From the NCBI RefSeq assembly GCF_006385175.1, contig NZ_VFIY01000015.1, positions 64,501 to 128,500 on the forward strand: a stretch of DNA of 64,000 bases. Reading direction: 5' to 3'. The translations under genes and the position numbers were made by a program. Shown one piece after another: positions 18,388 to 27,704 of this stretch. The notes below the pieces were generated by a model. That model did not search any database. It was not told where the DNA came from and saw only the letters and a list, made by a program, of their open reading frames with translations. Positions within the stretch are counted from its first letter, which is position 1. Each line of letters begins with the position of its first letter. This stretch comes from Emcibacter nanhaiensis. GTDB lineage: Bacteria; Pseudomonadota; Alphaproteobacteria; Sphingomonadales; Emcibacteraceae.

Positions 18388-19267
18388 CGCCCTGTTGCAG
18401 GACGACGGGACGGTGTGCCCGGTCGCGGAATATACTGCCCGCCTGCGTAACGACGGTTTCCTCATCATTGAAGACCTTGTACCCGAACTGATGATCGAAC
18501 AGATCAATGAGGAACTCCGGCCCGCGTTCCGGCAGACTCCCAACAGTGAAGGCCTGTTCTGGGGATTTCAGACCAAAAGGATGGGGCGGCTTTTCACCAA
18601 GGCGCCGACCTCTCAGGGACTGGCGACCCATCCGGTGATCCTCGCGATTATGGAGGATATTCTGGGGCCCAACTGCGAAAAGTTTCAGATTAACCTGACC
18701 CAGGCCATTCGCATCGAACCGGGGGAAGAGGAGCAGGTCCTGCACCGGGATGACGAGATGTTTCCCTGGTCCCATCCGGGTAGTGAATTCATGATCAATG
18801 CCATGTGGGCGCTGGATGAATTCACAGCGGAAAACGGCGGTACGGTGGTGTGGCCGCGCAGTCACCTGAAACCGGTGCAGCGGGAGGTGCCGGCCGAGGA
18901 ACTGGTGCGGGCCGAGATGAAGCCGGGGTCTGTCCTGATCTGGCTGGGGTCAACCCAGCACGGTGGCGGCGCGAACCGGTCCCGCAAGCCGCGCAGCGGC
19001 CTCACCATCAGTTACAGTCTCGGCTGGCTGCGGCAGGCAGAAAACCAGTATCTTGCCTATCCGCCCGAAGTGGCGCGGCAGTTCCCGGAAAAACTGCAGG
19101 AACTGATCGGCTACAAGGTGCACCGCCCGAACCTGGGCTGGTATGAGGGACAGGAGCCGGACGTATTGTTCGACGGTCGCCCGGAAGCCCTTCCGGCCCT
19201 TGACCTGGTGCCCAGGGACATCGAATTGATCATTCAGGAATTTCTGGCGGGCAAGCAGGTCGCCTGA
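18371..19267 (+). CDS. Phytanoyl-CoA dioxygenase (PhyH) family Fe(II)/2-oxoglutarate oxygenase
   Basis: 298-residue non-heme iron dioxygenase. The metal triad is H125-x-D127 (VLHRDDEMF) and H197 (GSTQHGGGANRS), with R208 (KPRSGLTISYSL) placed to bind 2-oxoglutarate; the core matches the PhyH family, which hydroxylates acyl-CoAs and many small molecules. It overlaps the 66-residue gene and sits third in the lux-box-driven operon, so it should be induced with the autoinducer synthase. That placement suggests either a quorum-controlled metabolite or hydroxylation of the signal or its acyl precursor. No terminator is evident after it. Confidence 0.88.
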   Translation: MFQTTNALLQDDGTVCPVAEYTARLRNDGFLIIEDLVPELMIEQINEELRPAFRQTPNSEGLFWGFQTKRMGRLFTKAPTSQGLATHPVILAIMEDILGPNCEKFQINLTQAIRIEPGEEEQVLHRDDEMFPWSHPGSEFMINAMWALDEFTAENGGTVVWPRSHLKPVQREVPAEELVRAEMKPGSVLIWLGSTQHGGGANRSRKPRSGLTISYSLGWLRQAENQYLAYPPEVARQFPEKLQELIGYKVHRPNLGWYEGQEPDVLFDGRPEALPALDLVPRDIELIIQEFLAGKQVA

Positions 19268-19312
19268 CCCGGCAGAGACAGCTTTGGGGGAACCTTTGGG
19301 GGAATGAGGGAG

Positions 19313-19900
19313 CTATTCCCTGCGCGGATCGCTATGATCCATGTGCAGGCGGGTGGCTCCCTCATTGTCTATGGTGATGATGAAAATCCGGTCATAGTGT
19401 TGTTCGTCCAATGGGGGAAGCGCCTGACCGGAAAGTAAACCGGCAAGGAGGGGGGTCGTATTGCTGTGTCCGACCACGAGGATGGCGCCGTCCAGTTGCC
19501 GGAGTTCCCTGGCCAGGGCCGCCAGGTCGCCGGGATCATAAGTCCGGACCTTGAGTCCCGTAACCCTGGCCACAGGCCCGGCGGTCTCCAAAGTGCGCCT
19601 GAAATCAGTTGAATAGAGGGTGGACAGGTTTTTATCGGCAAAATATCCGGCATACCATTCCGCCCGCTGCCGGCCGCGGGGTGATAGCGGCGGGTTGTTT
19701 GAACCATCCGATATTTTTTCTGCATGACGGACCAGATATATGGTCTGCTCCGAGGCCGCGACGGGTCGGAAAGGCAGCGTGAACGCCAGGCAGGCCAGCA
19801 ATGAAAACAGATATCTTGTGATGCGTTGGCCCCCCAGTCTGGTAGTTTTCTGCCCCCGCCTGATGGCGGCGCGGAACGGGTTGTAGCACAAATTATTCAA
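19313..19900 (-). CDS. Histidine phosphatase family protein (SixA/phosphoglycerate-mutase-like), probably exported
   Basis: 195 residues. A basic leader and hydrophobic stretch YLFSLLACLAFTLPFRPVAAS suggest a signal peptide. The mature part starts with TIYLVRHAEK, holding the phospho-accepting His, and the second catalytic His is in ILVVGHSNTTPLLAGLL. The compact size resembles SixA-like phosphatases. The start is uncertain; a shorter form beginning closer to the signal peptide is possible. Isolated leftward gene, convergent with the quorum operon. Substrate unknown. Confidence 0.82.
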   Translation of the reverse strand: MNNLCYNPFRAAIRRGQKTTRLGGQRITRYLFSLLACLAFTLPFRPVAASEQTIYLVRHAEKISDGSNNPPLSPRGRQRAEWYAGYFADKNLSTLYSTDFRRTLETAGPVARVTGLKVRTYDPGDLAALARELRQLDGAILVVGHSNTTPLLAGLLSGQALPPLDEQHYDRIFIITIDNEGATRLHMDHSDPRRE

Positions 19901-20429
19901 CTATATTATTGTGTGTAAAACAAAAATGCTATAATTTCAGCTTTAATATTGAACGTTCAGGGCGTGCCAGCGGAAGCCGTTCAGGCTTGACCGGCTGGTT
20001 TCATCGGTAACATATACAAATTATTTCACGAAAAATAAAAATACTGTAACAGAAGTGTTGGCGGATCTTCGACGGCAAATTTCTTTTCCGGAGGTGTGTG
20101 GCTGATGGATTTTGCCGGACCAGTTGAATTAATAGTTTCTAATGTGGCTTATAACCCTGAATGTAATGGTTTCGCCCGAATCCATTAACCATTTTTAAAC
20201 GTTTTCCCTATTATTTGAGCATTGTACTAAATTTAGTATCGAAGTTTAGGTTAAGTATTATTTTCATATGCAAAATGATACATTTAAAATAATTTTATTT
20301 TAAAAGTTGTATCATTAGTGTATGGTTCCGTCGTTCTCCGAATAACTGCTCCGTTCTAAAAACAGGAGCGAGAGTAAAAAAACGGGAACTTTCGTGAGGT
20401 TGGAAACGCAAACACATAGGGAGAAAGAC
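19901..20429. promoter_or_regulatory. Long AT-rich promoter region of the first TonB receptor
   Basis: 529 bp without a credible gene. It holds a perfect 14-bp palindrome TACTAAATTTAGTA at 20225-20238 and an inverted pair, AATGATACA at 20274-20282 and TGTATCATT at 20308-20316, enclosing a very A/T-rich stretch. These are candidate operators for the receptor gene. Confidence 0.5.
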
Positions 20430-22673
20430 ATGTATAAGCGTTTACTACAGACTACAGCTCTTACAGCACTAGCTTTCGGCGCCACCGTGACGACACCGTC
20501 ATTTGCCGAAGAAGAAATGATGATGCTGGAAGAAATTACCGTGACCGCACAGCGTCGGTCCGAAAACCTGCAGGCGGTGCCTGTGGCGGTTACCGCCCTC
20601 AGCGCCAGCGCCATTGAAAAAGCCGACATCCATACACAGGATGACATTGCCACCCGTATTCCCAGCATGACCTTCTCGCCGTTCGCGCCGGGTCAGTCTG
20701 TGGTCAGCCTGCGTGGTATTTCTTCCAACGATGACGGCGCCGGTACGGAAAACTCCGTAGCCGTGTTCATGGATGACGTCTATCTGGGCCGTATTTCCAA
20801 CATGGCCTTCGAACTGTTCGATGTAGAGCGTATCGAGGTTCTGCGTGGTCCGCAGGGCACCCTTTATGGTAAGAACGCCATCGGCGGCGCCATTAACGTG
20901 GTGTCCACCAAGCCGGGCCAGGATTTCCAGGCCAAGGTAAAAGCCACGGTTGGTAACTATGACCGTCAGGACTTCCAGGGCGTTGTCTCCGGTCCGTTGA
21001 GCGACAGCCTGGCTGCCAAAGTGTCCTTCTCCTCCCGTCAGCGTGACGGCTGGGTGGAAAATATTTACACTGGCAACAAACTGAAAGATGAAAACGTACA
21101 ATCTGTACGCGGTCAGTTGCTGTGGACCGGCGAGAATACCGAAGTGACCCTGAGTGCCGACACCATGGAAATGGATCAGTCTGATATGGCCCGCATCCCG
21201 ACCCGCAGCTCTGCTGTTCCGGGTATTGCAGAAGCCCATCAGGCACTGGGAGGAGATTACAAGCACTCCACTAACCCGCAGGACGGTTACGCCCGCAAGG
21301 GCGCCAATGGCGTCAGCCTGAAGGTGGAACATGACTTCGGCGATGCCGGTACCCTGACTTCTGTCTCAGCCTACCGCGACAGTGCCAATGACTGGGAAAT
21401 GGACTCCACAGGTTCACCCATTATGAATATTGTTGACGAGATTCATGATTATACCAAACAGTATTCTCAGGAGTTCCGTTTTGCCGGTCCCATCAACGAC
21501 AGTGCCGACTTCGTGGCCGGTCTGTTCTACATGAATGAAAATACCGACCGCCAGGAAATTTTCCGCCTGGTGCGGAATGAAGACGACCGTCTGCCGAACC
21601 TGAGTGCTGACGATACTGTAGACCTTGTCGGCTCTTATCGCCAAGACAATACTACTGACAGTTTTGCAGCGTTCGCCCACGTGAACTACAACGTTACGGA
21701 GAAACTGAAACTGGGTGTCGGTGTTCGTTACACCTACGAAGAGAAGAACATCGAGAACTGGACTTCAACGTATGGCGTTTTCCCTGGCTTCATTATCTCT
21801 ACCGATTTTGGTACTGATATTGACAACAAGATTGGTGGAATTGCAGCAAGCGAATCCTGGTCTGACTTCTCTCCGAAAGTGACCCTGGACTATCAGGTTA
21901 ACGACGATGTCCTGCTTTACGCCACTGTGTCCAAAGGCTTTAAGTCCGGCGGCTTCGGTGCGGCGCCGGAGAGCGTGGCCGCGACCCAGATTCCGCTGCA
22001 GCCGGAAATTGCCTGGAACTATGAAATCGGTTCCAAGTCCGACCTGTTTGACGGCACATTGCGTCTGAACCTGGCGGCCTACTATACCGACTATTCAGAT
22101 CTGCAGTATCAGCGTTTTGGTACCCTGCTTGATGGTCAGATTACGCCGTTTGGGGTGTTCCGTACCCGTAACGCCGCGTCGGCTGAAATCTATGGTGTAG
22201 AAGCTGAATTTACCTGGGTGCCGGTGGAAAACCTGTATATTTCAGGTAACTATTCCTACATGCACACCGAAGCCGAGTTCAACTTTGATGCTTATTACAC
22301 AACACCGCCGGCAACACCGGACATTCAGACCAAGCCTCTGACCCGTGCGCCCGAGCACCGCTTCTACATTGCGGCTGATTACAGCCACGATGTATCCTGG
22401 GGCGGTCAGATGTCCTACCACATTGACTACCGTTATACCGGTGACCAGCGTGGTGACGTGGTGTCCGATGCCACCATGCAGCCGGCTTGGGGCGTGTCTG
22501 ACGCCCACGTTGACTGGACCAGCGAAGATGAACAGTGGGAAATCTCCTTCTGGGGTAAAAACATCTTCGATGAGAAGTATATCTCTCACATCTATATTGT
22601 GGGTCCGGGTGACGTTGCCGTGTACGGTGATCCCGCCATGTACGGCGCCTCCGTTACCTGGCGCTTCAACTAA
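20430..22673 (+). CDS. TonB-dependent outer-membrane receptor
   Basis: 747 residues from ATG 20430 (MYKRLLQ), which follows AGGGAGAAAG; an upstream GTG at 20394 would only add an unlikely leader. Signal peptide LTALAFGATVTTPSFAEE, TonB-box-like EEITVTAQRR, plug domain ending LFDVERIEVLRGPQGTLYGKNAIGGAINVV, then a long beta-barrel closing ...YGASVTWRFN with terminal aromatic-x-Asn. It belongs to the large sphingomonad-type receptor group that imports diverse organic substrates, not only siderophores. Amidase and racemase genes follow after a terminator. Substrate not readable. Confidence 0.93.
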   Translation: MYKRLLQTTALTALAFGATVTTPSFAEEEMMMLEEITVTAQRRSENLQAVPVAVTALSASAIEKADIHTQDDIATRIPSMTFSPFAPGQSVVSLRGISSNDDGAGTENSVAVFMDDVYLGRISNMAFELFDVERIEVLRGPQGTLYGKNAIGGAINVVSTKPGQDFQAKVKATVGNYDRQDFQGVVSGPLSDSLAAKVSFSSRQRDGWVENIYTGNKLKDENVQSVRGQLLWTGENTEVTLSADTMEMDQSDMARIPTRSSAVPGIAEAHQALGGDYKHSTNPQDGYARKGANGVSLKVEHDFGDAGTLTSVSAYRDSANDWEMDSTGSPIMNIVDEIHDYTKQYSQEFRFAGPINDSADFVAGLFYMNENTDRQEIFRLVRNEDDRLPNLSADDTVDLVGSYRQDNTTDSFAAFAHVNYNVTEKLKLGVGVRYTYEEKNIENWTSTYGVFPGFIISTDFGTDIDNKIGGIAASESWSDFSPKVTLDYQVNDDVLLYATVSKGFKSGGFGAAPESVAATQIPLQPEIAWNYEIGSKSDLFDGTLRLNLAAYYTDYSDLQYQRFGTLLDGQITPFGVFRTRNAASAEIYGVEAEFTWVPVENLYISGNYSYMHTEAEFNFDAYYTTPPATPDIQTKPLTRAPEHRFYIAADYSHDVSWGGQMSYHIDYRYTGDQRGDVVSDATMQPAWGVSDAHVDWTSEDEQWEISFWGKNIFDEKYISHIYIVGPGDVAVYGDPAMYGASVTWRFN

Positions 22674-22690
22674 GCCAGTTTACATGATAC

Positions 22691-22721
22691 AGTCGGGCAC
22701 TTCGGTGCCCGACTTTTTTTT
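22691..22721 (+). terminator. Rho-independent terminator after the TonB receptor
   Basis: AGTCGGGCAC-TTCG-GTGCCCGACT with a UUCG tetraloop, followed by seven T. A textbook terminator; genes downstream need readthrough or their own promoter. Confidence 0.95.
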
Positions 22722-22762
22722 GTCCAAAATCCTGGAGTGTTCATAAACAGGGAGGAACGCTT

Positions 22763-24160
22763 ATGACAATTTCCGATCTAACGGCAACGGAAGCACTGCG
22801 CCGGATCAGGGGCGGCGAACTCAGCATCGAAGATTATGCCCGCCAGGTTATTGCCCGCGCCGAAAAGCTGGCGAAACTGAATGTATTTATCACTTTTGAT
22901 CCTGAACAATTCCTGGAGGATGCCCGCCGGGCGGACAAGGCCGGCGGGAACAGGGCGCTGTGCGGCCTGCCGATCGCCCTCAAGGACAACATCGATACCA
23001 AGGGTTATCCCACCAGCGGTGGCACGGCGGCGCTCAAGGGGCACCGGCCGGCGGCCAACGCGCCGGCGGTACAGAAACTGCTCGACCAGGGCGCCATTAT
23101 TGCCGGCAAGCTCAACCTGCATGAACTGGCCATGGGCATTACCTCCAACAACGGCGTGTTCGGGGCAGTACACAATCCCTATAACCCGGATATGATCCCC
23201 GGCGGCAGCAGTGGCGGCAGCGCCGCGGCGGTGGCGGCCGGCATTGTGCCGGTGGCGCTGGGTACCGATACCGGCGGCTCTGCCCGCATTCCCGGCGCGC
23301 TCTGCGGCGTGGTCGGCTTCCGCCCGACCATGGACCGCTACGGCAACCAGGGGGCGGTGCCCATTTCCCACACCCGCGATACCATCGGCACCTTTGCCCA
23401 TACGGTCGAGGATGTCATGCTGGTGGATGAAGCGATTACCGCAGAAAAATCCCTGGATGCTCTGCCGGACCTCCACGGCGTGCGCCTTGGCGTGCCGCGG
23501 GGCTATTTCTATGAAAACCTGGAGCCGGATGTGGCAACCGCCGCCGAGAAAACCCTCGACCTGCTCCGGGCCAAGGGCGCGGTGCTGGTGGAAGCGGATA
23601 TCCCCGATGTGGGACCGCTGGACGAGGCAGTCAGTTTCCCGGTGGTGCTGTATGAATTCCTGCCCGACCTGGAAAAATACCTGTGCAAGCAGGGCTGTGA
23701 AATCACCGTCGAGGAACTGGTGGCCGAGATCGGCTCCCCCGATGTCAAGGGTCTGAGCCTGTCCCTGCTGGGCGAGGGCGCCATGCCGGAAGAGGCTTAC
23801 CGCGCCGCGATCGAGGTCCATCGCCCGGCCCTGCAGAAGGCTTATGCCGACTATTTCAAGGCGCACGATGTGGCGGCGGTGATCTTCCCGACCACACCGC
23901 TCACCGCCCGGCCCATCGGCCAGGACGAAACGGTGGAGCTGAACGGCGAACAGGTGCCGACCTTCGGTACCTTTATCCGCAACACCGATCCGGGCAGCAA
24001 CGCCGGCCTGCCGGGCATCAGCCTGCCGGTCGGCCTGTCGTCCGCGGGCCTGCCCATCGGCATGGAACTGGACGGGCCGGACGGCAGCGACCGGAAGCTT
24101 CTGCAGTTGGCGGCGGCGATCCAGGATGTGCTGGAGCCGATGCCGGCCCCTAAACTTTAG
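22763..24160 (+). CDS. Amidase (amidase signature family)
   Basis: 465-residue amidase-signature hydrolase cleaving a C-N amide bond. The Ser-cisSer-Lys triad is present: K74 ([10 protein letters not shown]), S149 (GGSSGGSA) and S173 ([11 protein letters not shown]). ATG 22763 follows GGGAGGAACG. No signal peptide, so cytoplasmic. It lies between a TonB receptor and a methylacyl-CoA racemase-like gene 14 bp downstream, which suggests breakdown of an imported amide whose acid is then handled as a CoA thioester. GatA is a relative, but no gatB/gatC are nearby and context argues for a catabolic enzyme. Confidence 0.9.
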   Translation: MTISDLTATEALRRIRGGELSIEDYARQVIARAEKLAKLNVFITFDPEQFLEDARRADKAGGNRALCGLPIALKDNIDTKGYPTSGGTAALKGHRPAANAPAVQKLLDQGAIIAGKLNLHELAMGITSNNGVFGAVHNPYNPDMIPGGSSGGSAAAVAAGIVPVALGTDTGGSARIPGALCGVVGFRPTMDRYGNQGAVPISHTRDTIGTFAHTVEDVMLVDEAITAEKSLDALPDLHGVRLGVPRGYFYENLEPDVATAAEKTLDLLRAKGAVLVEADIPDVGPLDEAVSFPVVLYEFLPDLEKYLCKQGCEITVEELVAEIGSPDVKGLSLSLLGEGAMPEEAYRAAIEVHRPALQKAYADYFKAHDVAAVIFPTTPLTARPIGQDETVELNGEQVPTFGTFIRNTDPGSNAGLPGISLPVGLSSAGLPIGMELDGPDGSDRKLLQLAAAIQDVLEPMPAPKL

Positions 24161-24174
24161 GAAACCAGAGCGAT

Positions 24175-25272
24175 ATGGGGCCGCTGTCGGGAATAAGGAT
24201 CATCGAATTCGAGGCCATCGGCCCGGCCCCCTACTGCGGCATGCTGCTTTCCGACCTTGGCGCGGATGTCATCCTTGTCGAGCAGGCGGCTGTCAGTCTG
24301 CAGGGTGATCCCGAAAAGGATTTCACCCGGCGCGGCAAACGCTCCATTATGCTCGACCTCAAATACCCCGCCGACCTTGAAACCGCCCGCAAGTTGTGCC
24401 GCGGGGCCGACGCATTGATCGAGGGCCGGCGCCCCGGCGCCATGGAACGGCTCGGGCTCGGACCTGATGAGCTGATGGCGGACAATCCCGGACTGGTTTA
24501 CGGGCGCATTACCGGCTGGGGCCAGGACGGTCCGCTCAGCACGGCCGCTGGTCATGACATCAACTATGTTGCCCTGTCCGGCCTGCTCGGCGCCATGGGC
24601 GAAAAGGACCGGCCGCCACTGCCACCGCTCAATGTGGTGGGCGATTATGGCGGCGGCGCTTTGTTCCTGGTGGTGGGGATCCTGTCCGCCCTTATTGCGC
24701 GCCATAATACAGGTAAGGGCCAGGTCATTGACGCGGCGATTACCGACGGCACCGCCTCCCTGTCGACCCTGTTCTATGGCCTGCTGGCCCAGGGCCGGTG
24801 GAATCTGGACCGGGGCAGCAACCTGCTGGACGGCAGCGCGCCCTATTATCGCTGCTATGAAACCAAAGACGGCAAATATGTTTCCATTGGCGCCATTGAG
24901 CCGCGCTTTTACAGCCTGCTGCTGGACAAGCTCGGGCTCGATCCCGGGGAGTTCGAACCGCAGAACGACCCGTCAAGATGGCCGGACTATACTGCCCGGT
25001 TTGCGGCAATATTCAAAAGCCGGACCCGGGAAGAATGGTGCGAGCTGCTGGAAGGGACCGACGCCTGTTTTGCGCCGGTGCTTGATTTTGCGGAGGCGGC
25101 CCGACACCCCCACAACCTGGCGCGCAAGGCTCATGTCGAGGGGGACGGACTGACCATGCCCGCCGCTTCACCCCGCTTCAGTGCAACACCTGCAGCTGAC
25201 AACCGGGACACGCCGGCAAAGGACCAGCATCGCGCTGAAATTCTGGCCGAGATCAAGTCAGGCGCGGGCTAG
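24175..25272 (+). CDS. CaiB/BaiF family CoA-transferase, alpha-methylacyl-CoA racemase-like
   Basis: 365 residues, family III CoA-transferase fold. The stretch AGHDINYVALSG with His127 and NVVGDYGGGALFLVVGIL with Asp157 match the two catalytic bases of alpha-methylacyl-CoA racemase (H126/D156 in the mycobacterial enzyme), so racemisation of a 2-methylacyl-CoA is more likely than CoA transfer. It follows the amidase by 14 bp, in one operon. Its stop codon overlaps the stop of the convergent regulator. A racemase implies branched-chain, sterol-side-chain-like or profen-like 2-methyl acids as intermediates; this is inference. Confidence 0.85.
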   Translation: MGPLSGIRIIEFEAIGPAPYCGMLLSDLGADVILVEQAAVSLQGDPEKDFTRRGKRSIMLDLKYPADLETARKLCRGADALIEGRRPGAMERLGLGPDELMADNPGLVYGRITGWGQDGPLSTAAGHDINYVALSGLLGAMGEKDRPPLPPLNVVGDYGGGALFLVVGILSALIARHNTGKGQVIDAAITDGTASLSTLFYGLLAQGRWNLDRGSNLLDGSAPYYRCYETKDGKYVSIGAIEPRFYSLLLDKLGLDPGEFEPQNDPSRWPDYTARFAAIFKSRTREEWCELLEGTDACFAPVLDFAEAARHPHNLARKAHVEGDGLTMPAASPRFSATPAADNRDTPAKDQHRAEILAEIKSGAG

Positions 25273-26309
25273 GTGCCCAGCTGGCGGATGGTCTGGAATT
25301 TCTGCCGGTATTTGGACGGCGAGATGCCGGCCAGGCGCCGGAACAGCCGGCGGAAGAAGGCGGAATCCTCATAGCCCACGCTCAGGGCAATATCCTCAAC
25401 CGTATCGCCGGTGGTCTCCAGCATTTGTTTCGCTTCTTCGATGCGCAGGGTCTGGACATATTCCACCGGCCGGTAGCCGGTGGCCTTTTTGAACCGGCGC
25501 TTGAAGGTCCGCTCGTTCAGTTTCGACCGGCTCGCCATGCGCGAGACCGGATTTTCATCCGCATAATGATCGGCAATCCATTGCTGGCATTCACCGATGA
25601 CCGCGTCCTCGTGATCGCGTGGCGGAATCATCGGCGTAAACGGCAGCTGACCGTCGCCGCGGTCGCTGAGGAGGTAGAGTTTGCAAATTCGGGCCGCCTC
25701 TTCATAGCCGAAATAGCGTTTGATCAGATACAGCACAAGTTCCTCCCAGGATGCCGAGCCGCCGGAGGTGACCAGTCTGTGCTCTTCGTCGGCCGGCAGC
25801 AGGATTCTGTCTGCCAATACCGTGACTTCCGGGAACCGACTGCTGATAACCTTTGCCGTCGACCAGTGCGACGTACAGGGTTTTCCATTAAGGAGCCCGG
25901 TGGCGGCCAGCAGCACGGAGCCGGTGCAAACCGTGGTGATGACTGTGCCCTTGTCATTCATTTTAAGCAGCCAGTCAGCGGCGGTGGCCCACTCCGGTCC
26001 CGGCTCAAAACCGGGTTCCATGACGATGTCGGGAATGATGATGAGATCATAGTCGTCATTTTCGTTTAAGAAGCGGTCCGGTTGCACCCGAACACTGCCA
26101 AAACACCGAAGGTTTTGGCTTTCAGGGGAGACAATGCTGACAGTAAACCGGCCTACATCGGTTTGCTGCCCCGTGACCAGTGTCCACATGTCACCAACAG
26201 AAACCAGAACATCATGCAGGCAATAGAGCACTGAAGCGCTGGTGTTGGGAATGGCCAGCAAAGCGACTGTAACCGTGTCCGTCACACTATGTTCTTTTGA
26301 GGCATTCAT
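25269..26309 (-). CDS. GlxA-type transcription regulator (DJ-1/PfpI plus AraC HTH)
   Basis: 346 residues. The N-terminal DJ-1/PfpI-like domain (about 10-200) has TVCTGSVLLAATGLLNGKPCTSHW, the nucleophile-elbow position. The C-terminal AraC/XylS tandem helix-turn-helix (about 235-335) contains VSRMASRSKLNERTFKRRFKKATGYRPVEYV and IALSVGYEDSAFFRRLFRRLAGISPSKYR. Such proteins usually activate amine, amide or amino-acid catabolism. Convergent with the amidase-racemase operon and overlapping its stop codon, it is a plausible regulator of that operon. Confidence 0.9.
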   Translation of the reverse strand: MNASKEHSVTDTVTVALLAIPNTSASVLYCLHDVLVSVGDMWTLVTGQQTDVGRFTVSIVSPESQNLRCFGSVRVQPDRFLNENDDYDLIIIPDIVMEPGFEPGPEWATAADWLLKMNDKGTVITTVCTGSVLLAATGLLNGKPCTSHWSTAKVISSRFPEVTVLADRILLPADEEHRLVTSGGSASWEELVLYLIKRYFGYEEAARICKLYLLSDRGDGQLPFTPMIPPRDHEDAVIGECQQWIADHYADENPVSRMASRSKLNERTFKRRFKKATGYRPVEYVQTLRIEEAKQMLETTGDTVEDIALSVGYEDSAFFRRLFRRLAGISPSKYRQKFQTIRQLGT

Positions 26310-26412
26310 GTCACTTTCAGCCTGTAGTTGTCATAAACCGCACTTACCATACTTCGGCGACTGATGCAAAGTGCCCCGCAACTGAAACAGATGATTCTTA
26401 CGGGGACATGAA

Positions 26413-27501
26413 ATGAATGAGATGACGGCACTCAAGCCTGAACTTGATGAAGCGCGAATGGAAGAATTCGCCGGTCGTGTGTGTGAAATCCTGAATGACG
26501 GCGCCATCGGCTATATGATTTTTGTCGGCCATCGCCTGCGCCTGTTCGACGTGATGTCGGACCTGGGTGGCGGCGGCACCAGCGCCGCCATTGCGGTGCA
26601 GGCCGGCCTGTCCGAGCGCTATGTGCTGGAATGGGCCAGGGCCCTGACCGTGGGCGGCATCCTGGACTATGATCCGCTGTCGGAAATCTTCTCCCTGCCG
26701 CCGGAACGCGCGGCCATGCTGTGTCGCGGCGGCGCCGGCGAAAACCTGGCGGTTTTTTCCCAGCATGTGCCCATGATGGCCGCCATGTCGGACACCATGC
26801 TTGAGGTCTTCCGGACCGGGGACGGCATTCCCTACGGACAATATCCCTGTTTCCACGAAGTGATGGCGGAAGACAGTGCCATGTCCGTGGTCTCGGCGCT
26901 GTTTGATACCATCCTGCCCATGACCGGGGATACACAGCATCGGCTGGAGCAGGGAATTGATGTGATGGATGCGGGCTGCGGCCGGGGGTTAGCCCTGATG
27001 GCCATGGCCGAGCGCTATCCCGACAGCCGCTTCCGGGGCTATGACCTGTGTGAGGAGGCGGTGGAATTTGCCAGTGCAGAAGCAGATCGCCGCGGCTTGA
27101 TAAATATTTTCTTTGCGGTGAAGGATCTGACCCATCTCGATCTTGAGGGGGAGTTTGACCTGATCACGTCCTTTGATGCGGTCCATGACCAGAAGGATCC
27201 GGCCGACTATCTCAAGCGGATTTTCCGGGCGCTGCGTCCCGGCGGCACCTATCTGATGCAGGATATCGGCGGCTCGGCCAAGGTCGAGAACAACCATGAT
27301 TTTCCCATGGCGGCTTTTCTCTATACCATTTCCTGTACCCATTGCACGCCGGTGTCCCGCGCTCAGGGCGGTGAGGGCCTTGGCACCATGTGGGGCTGGG
27401 AAACGGCAATGGATATGCTGAGCGATGCCGGTTTCGGCGACATTGAAAAAAGACTCTTCGACCATGACCCGATGAATGTCTGGTTTGTTGTGCGCAGGTA
27501 A
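26413..27501 (+). CDS. Class I SAM-dependent methyltransferase with N-terminal winged-helix domain
   Basis: 362 residues. Residues about 25-110 form a winged-helix-like dimerisation domain (GYMIFVGHRLRLFDVMSDLGG, LSERYVLEWARALTVGGIL), and the C-terminal Rossmann domain has the SAM motif VMDAGCGRGLALMAMAERYPDSRFRGYD. The arrangement resembles Rv2258c-like and plant-type O-methyltransferases. ATG 26413 lies after GGGGAC. Single gene, divergent from the GlxA-type regulator. The substrate is unknown; nearby P450 and phenolic genes suggest a small aromatic or secondary metabolite. Confidence 0.85.
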   Translation: MNEMTALKPELDEARMEEFAGRVCEILNDGAIGYMIFVGHRLRLFDVMSDLGGGGTSAAIAVQAGLSERYVLEWARALTVGGILDYDPLSEIFSLPPERAAMLCRGGAGENLAVFSQHVPMMAAMSDTMLEVFRTGDGIPYGQYPCFHEVMAEDSAMSVVSALFDTILPMTGDTQHRLEQGIDVMDAGCGRGLALMAMAERYPDSRFRGYDLCEEAVEFASAEADRRGLINIFFAVKDLTHLDLEGEFDLITSFDAVHDQKDPADYLKRIFRALRPGGTYLMQDIGGSAKVENNHDFPMAAFLYTISCTHCTPVSRAQGGEGLGTMWGWETAMDMLSDAGFGDIEKRLFDHDPMNVWFVVRR

Positions 27502-27635
27502 AAGACTGACAGTCAGTCAGGCAGAGGGAAACAAATATTAATTCTGAAATCGATCTGAACGATTGCCGGACAAGCTATTTTGGTGCAGGAGAGGAGAGCC
27601 TTCTCCTGCCCTTCGCGTGTTAAGCATGAAGACCA

Positions 27636-27655
27636 TAAGTTGACATATAAACATG
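27636..27655 (+). promoter_or_regulatory. Operator copy 1 before the P450-marR operon, with promoter
   Basis: TAAGTTGACATATAAACATG, a near copy of the palindrome 38 bp downstream. It covers a good -35 hexamer TTGACA (27640-27645); TATCCT at 27664-27669 is a possible -10 at 18-bp spacing. Confidence 0.55.
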
Positions 27656-27673
27656 AAATCGCTTATCCTGCAC

Positions 27674-27693
27674 TATGTTGATATATAAACATA
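27674..27693 (+). promoter_or_regulatory. Operator copy 2 before the P450-marR operon
   Basis: TATGTTGATATATAAACATA, a 20-bp palindrome with 18 of 20 symmetric positions, ending 11 bp before the P450 start. Probably the MarR binding site over the transcription start. Confidence 0.6.
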
Positions 27694-27704
27694 TAGGGTG
27701 AGCC

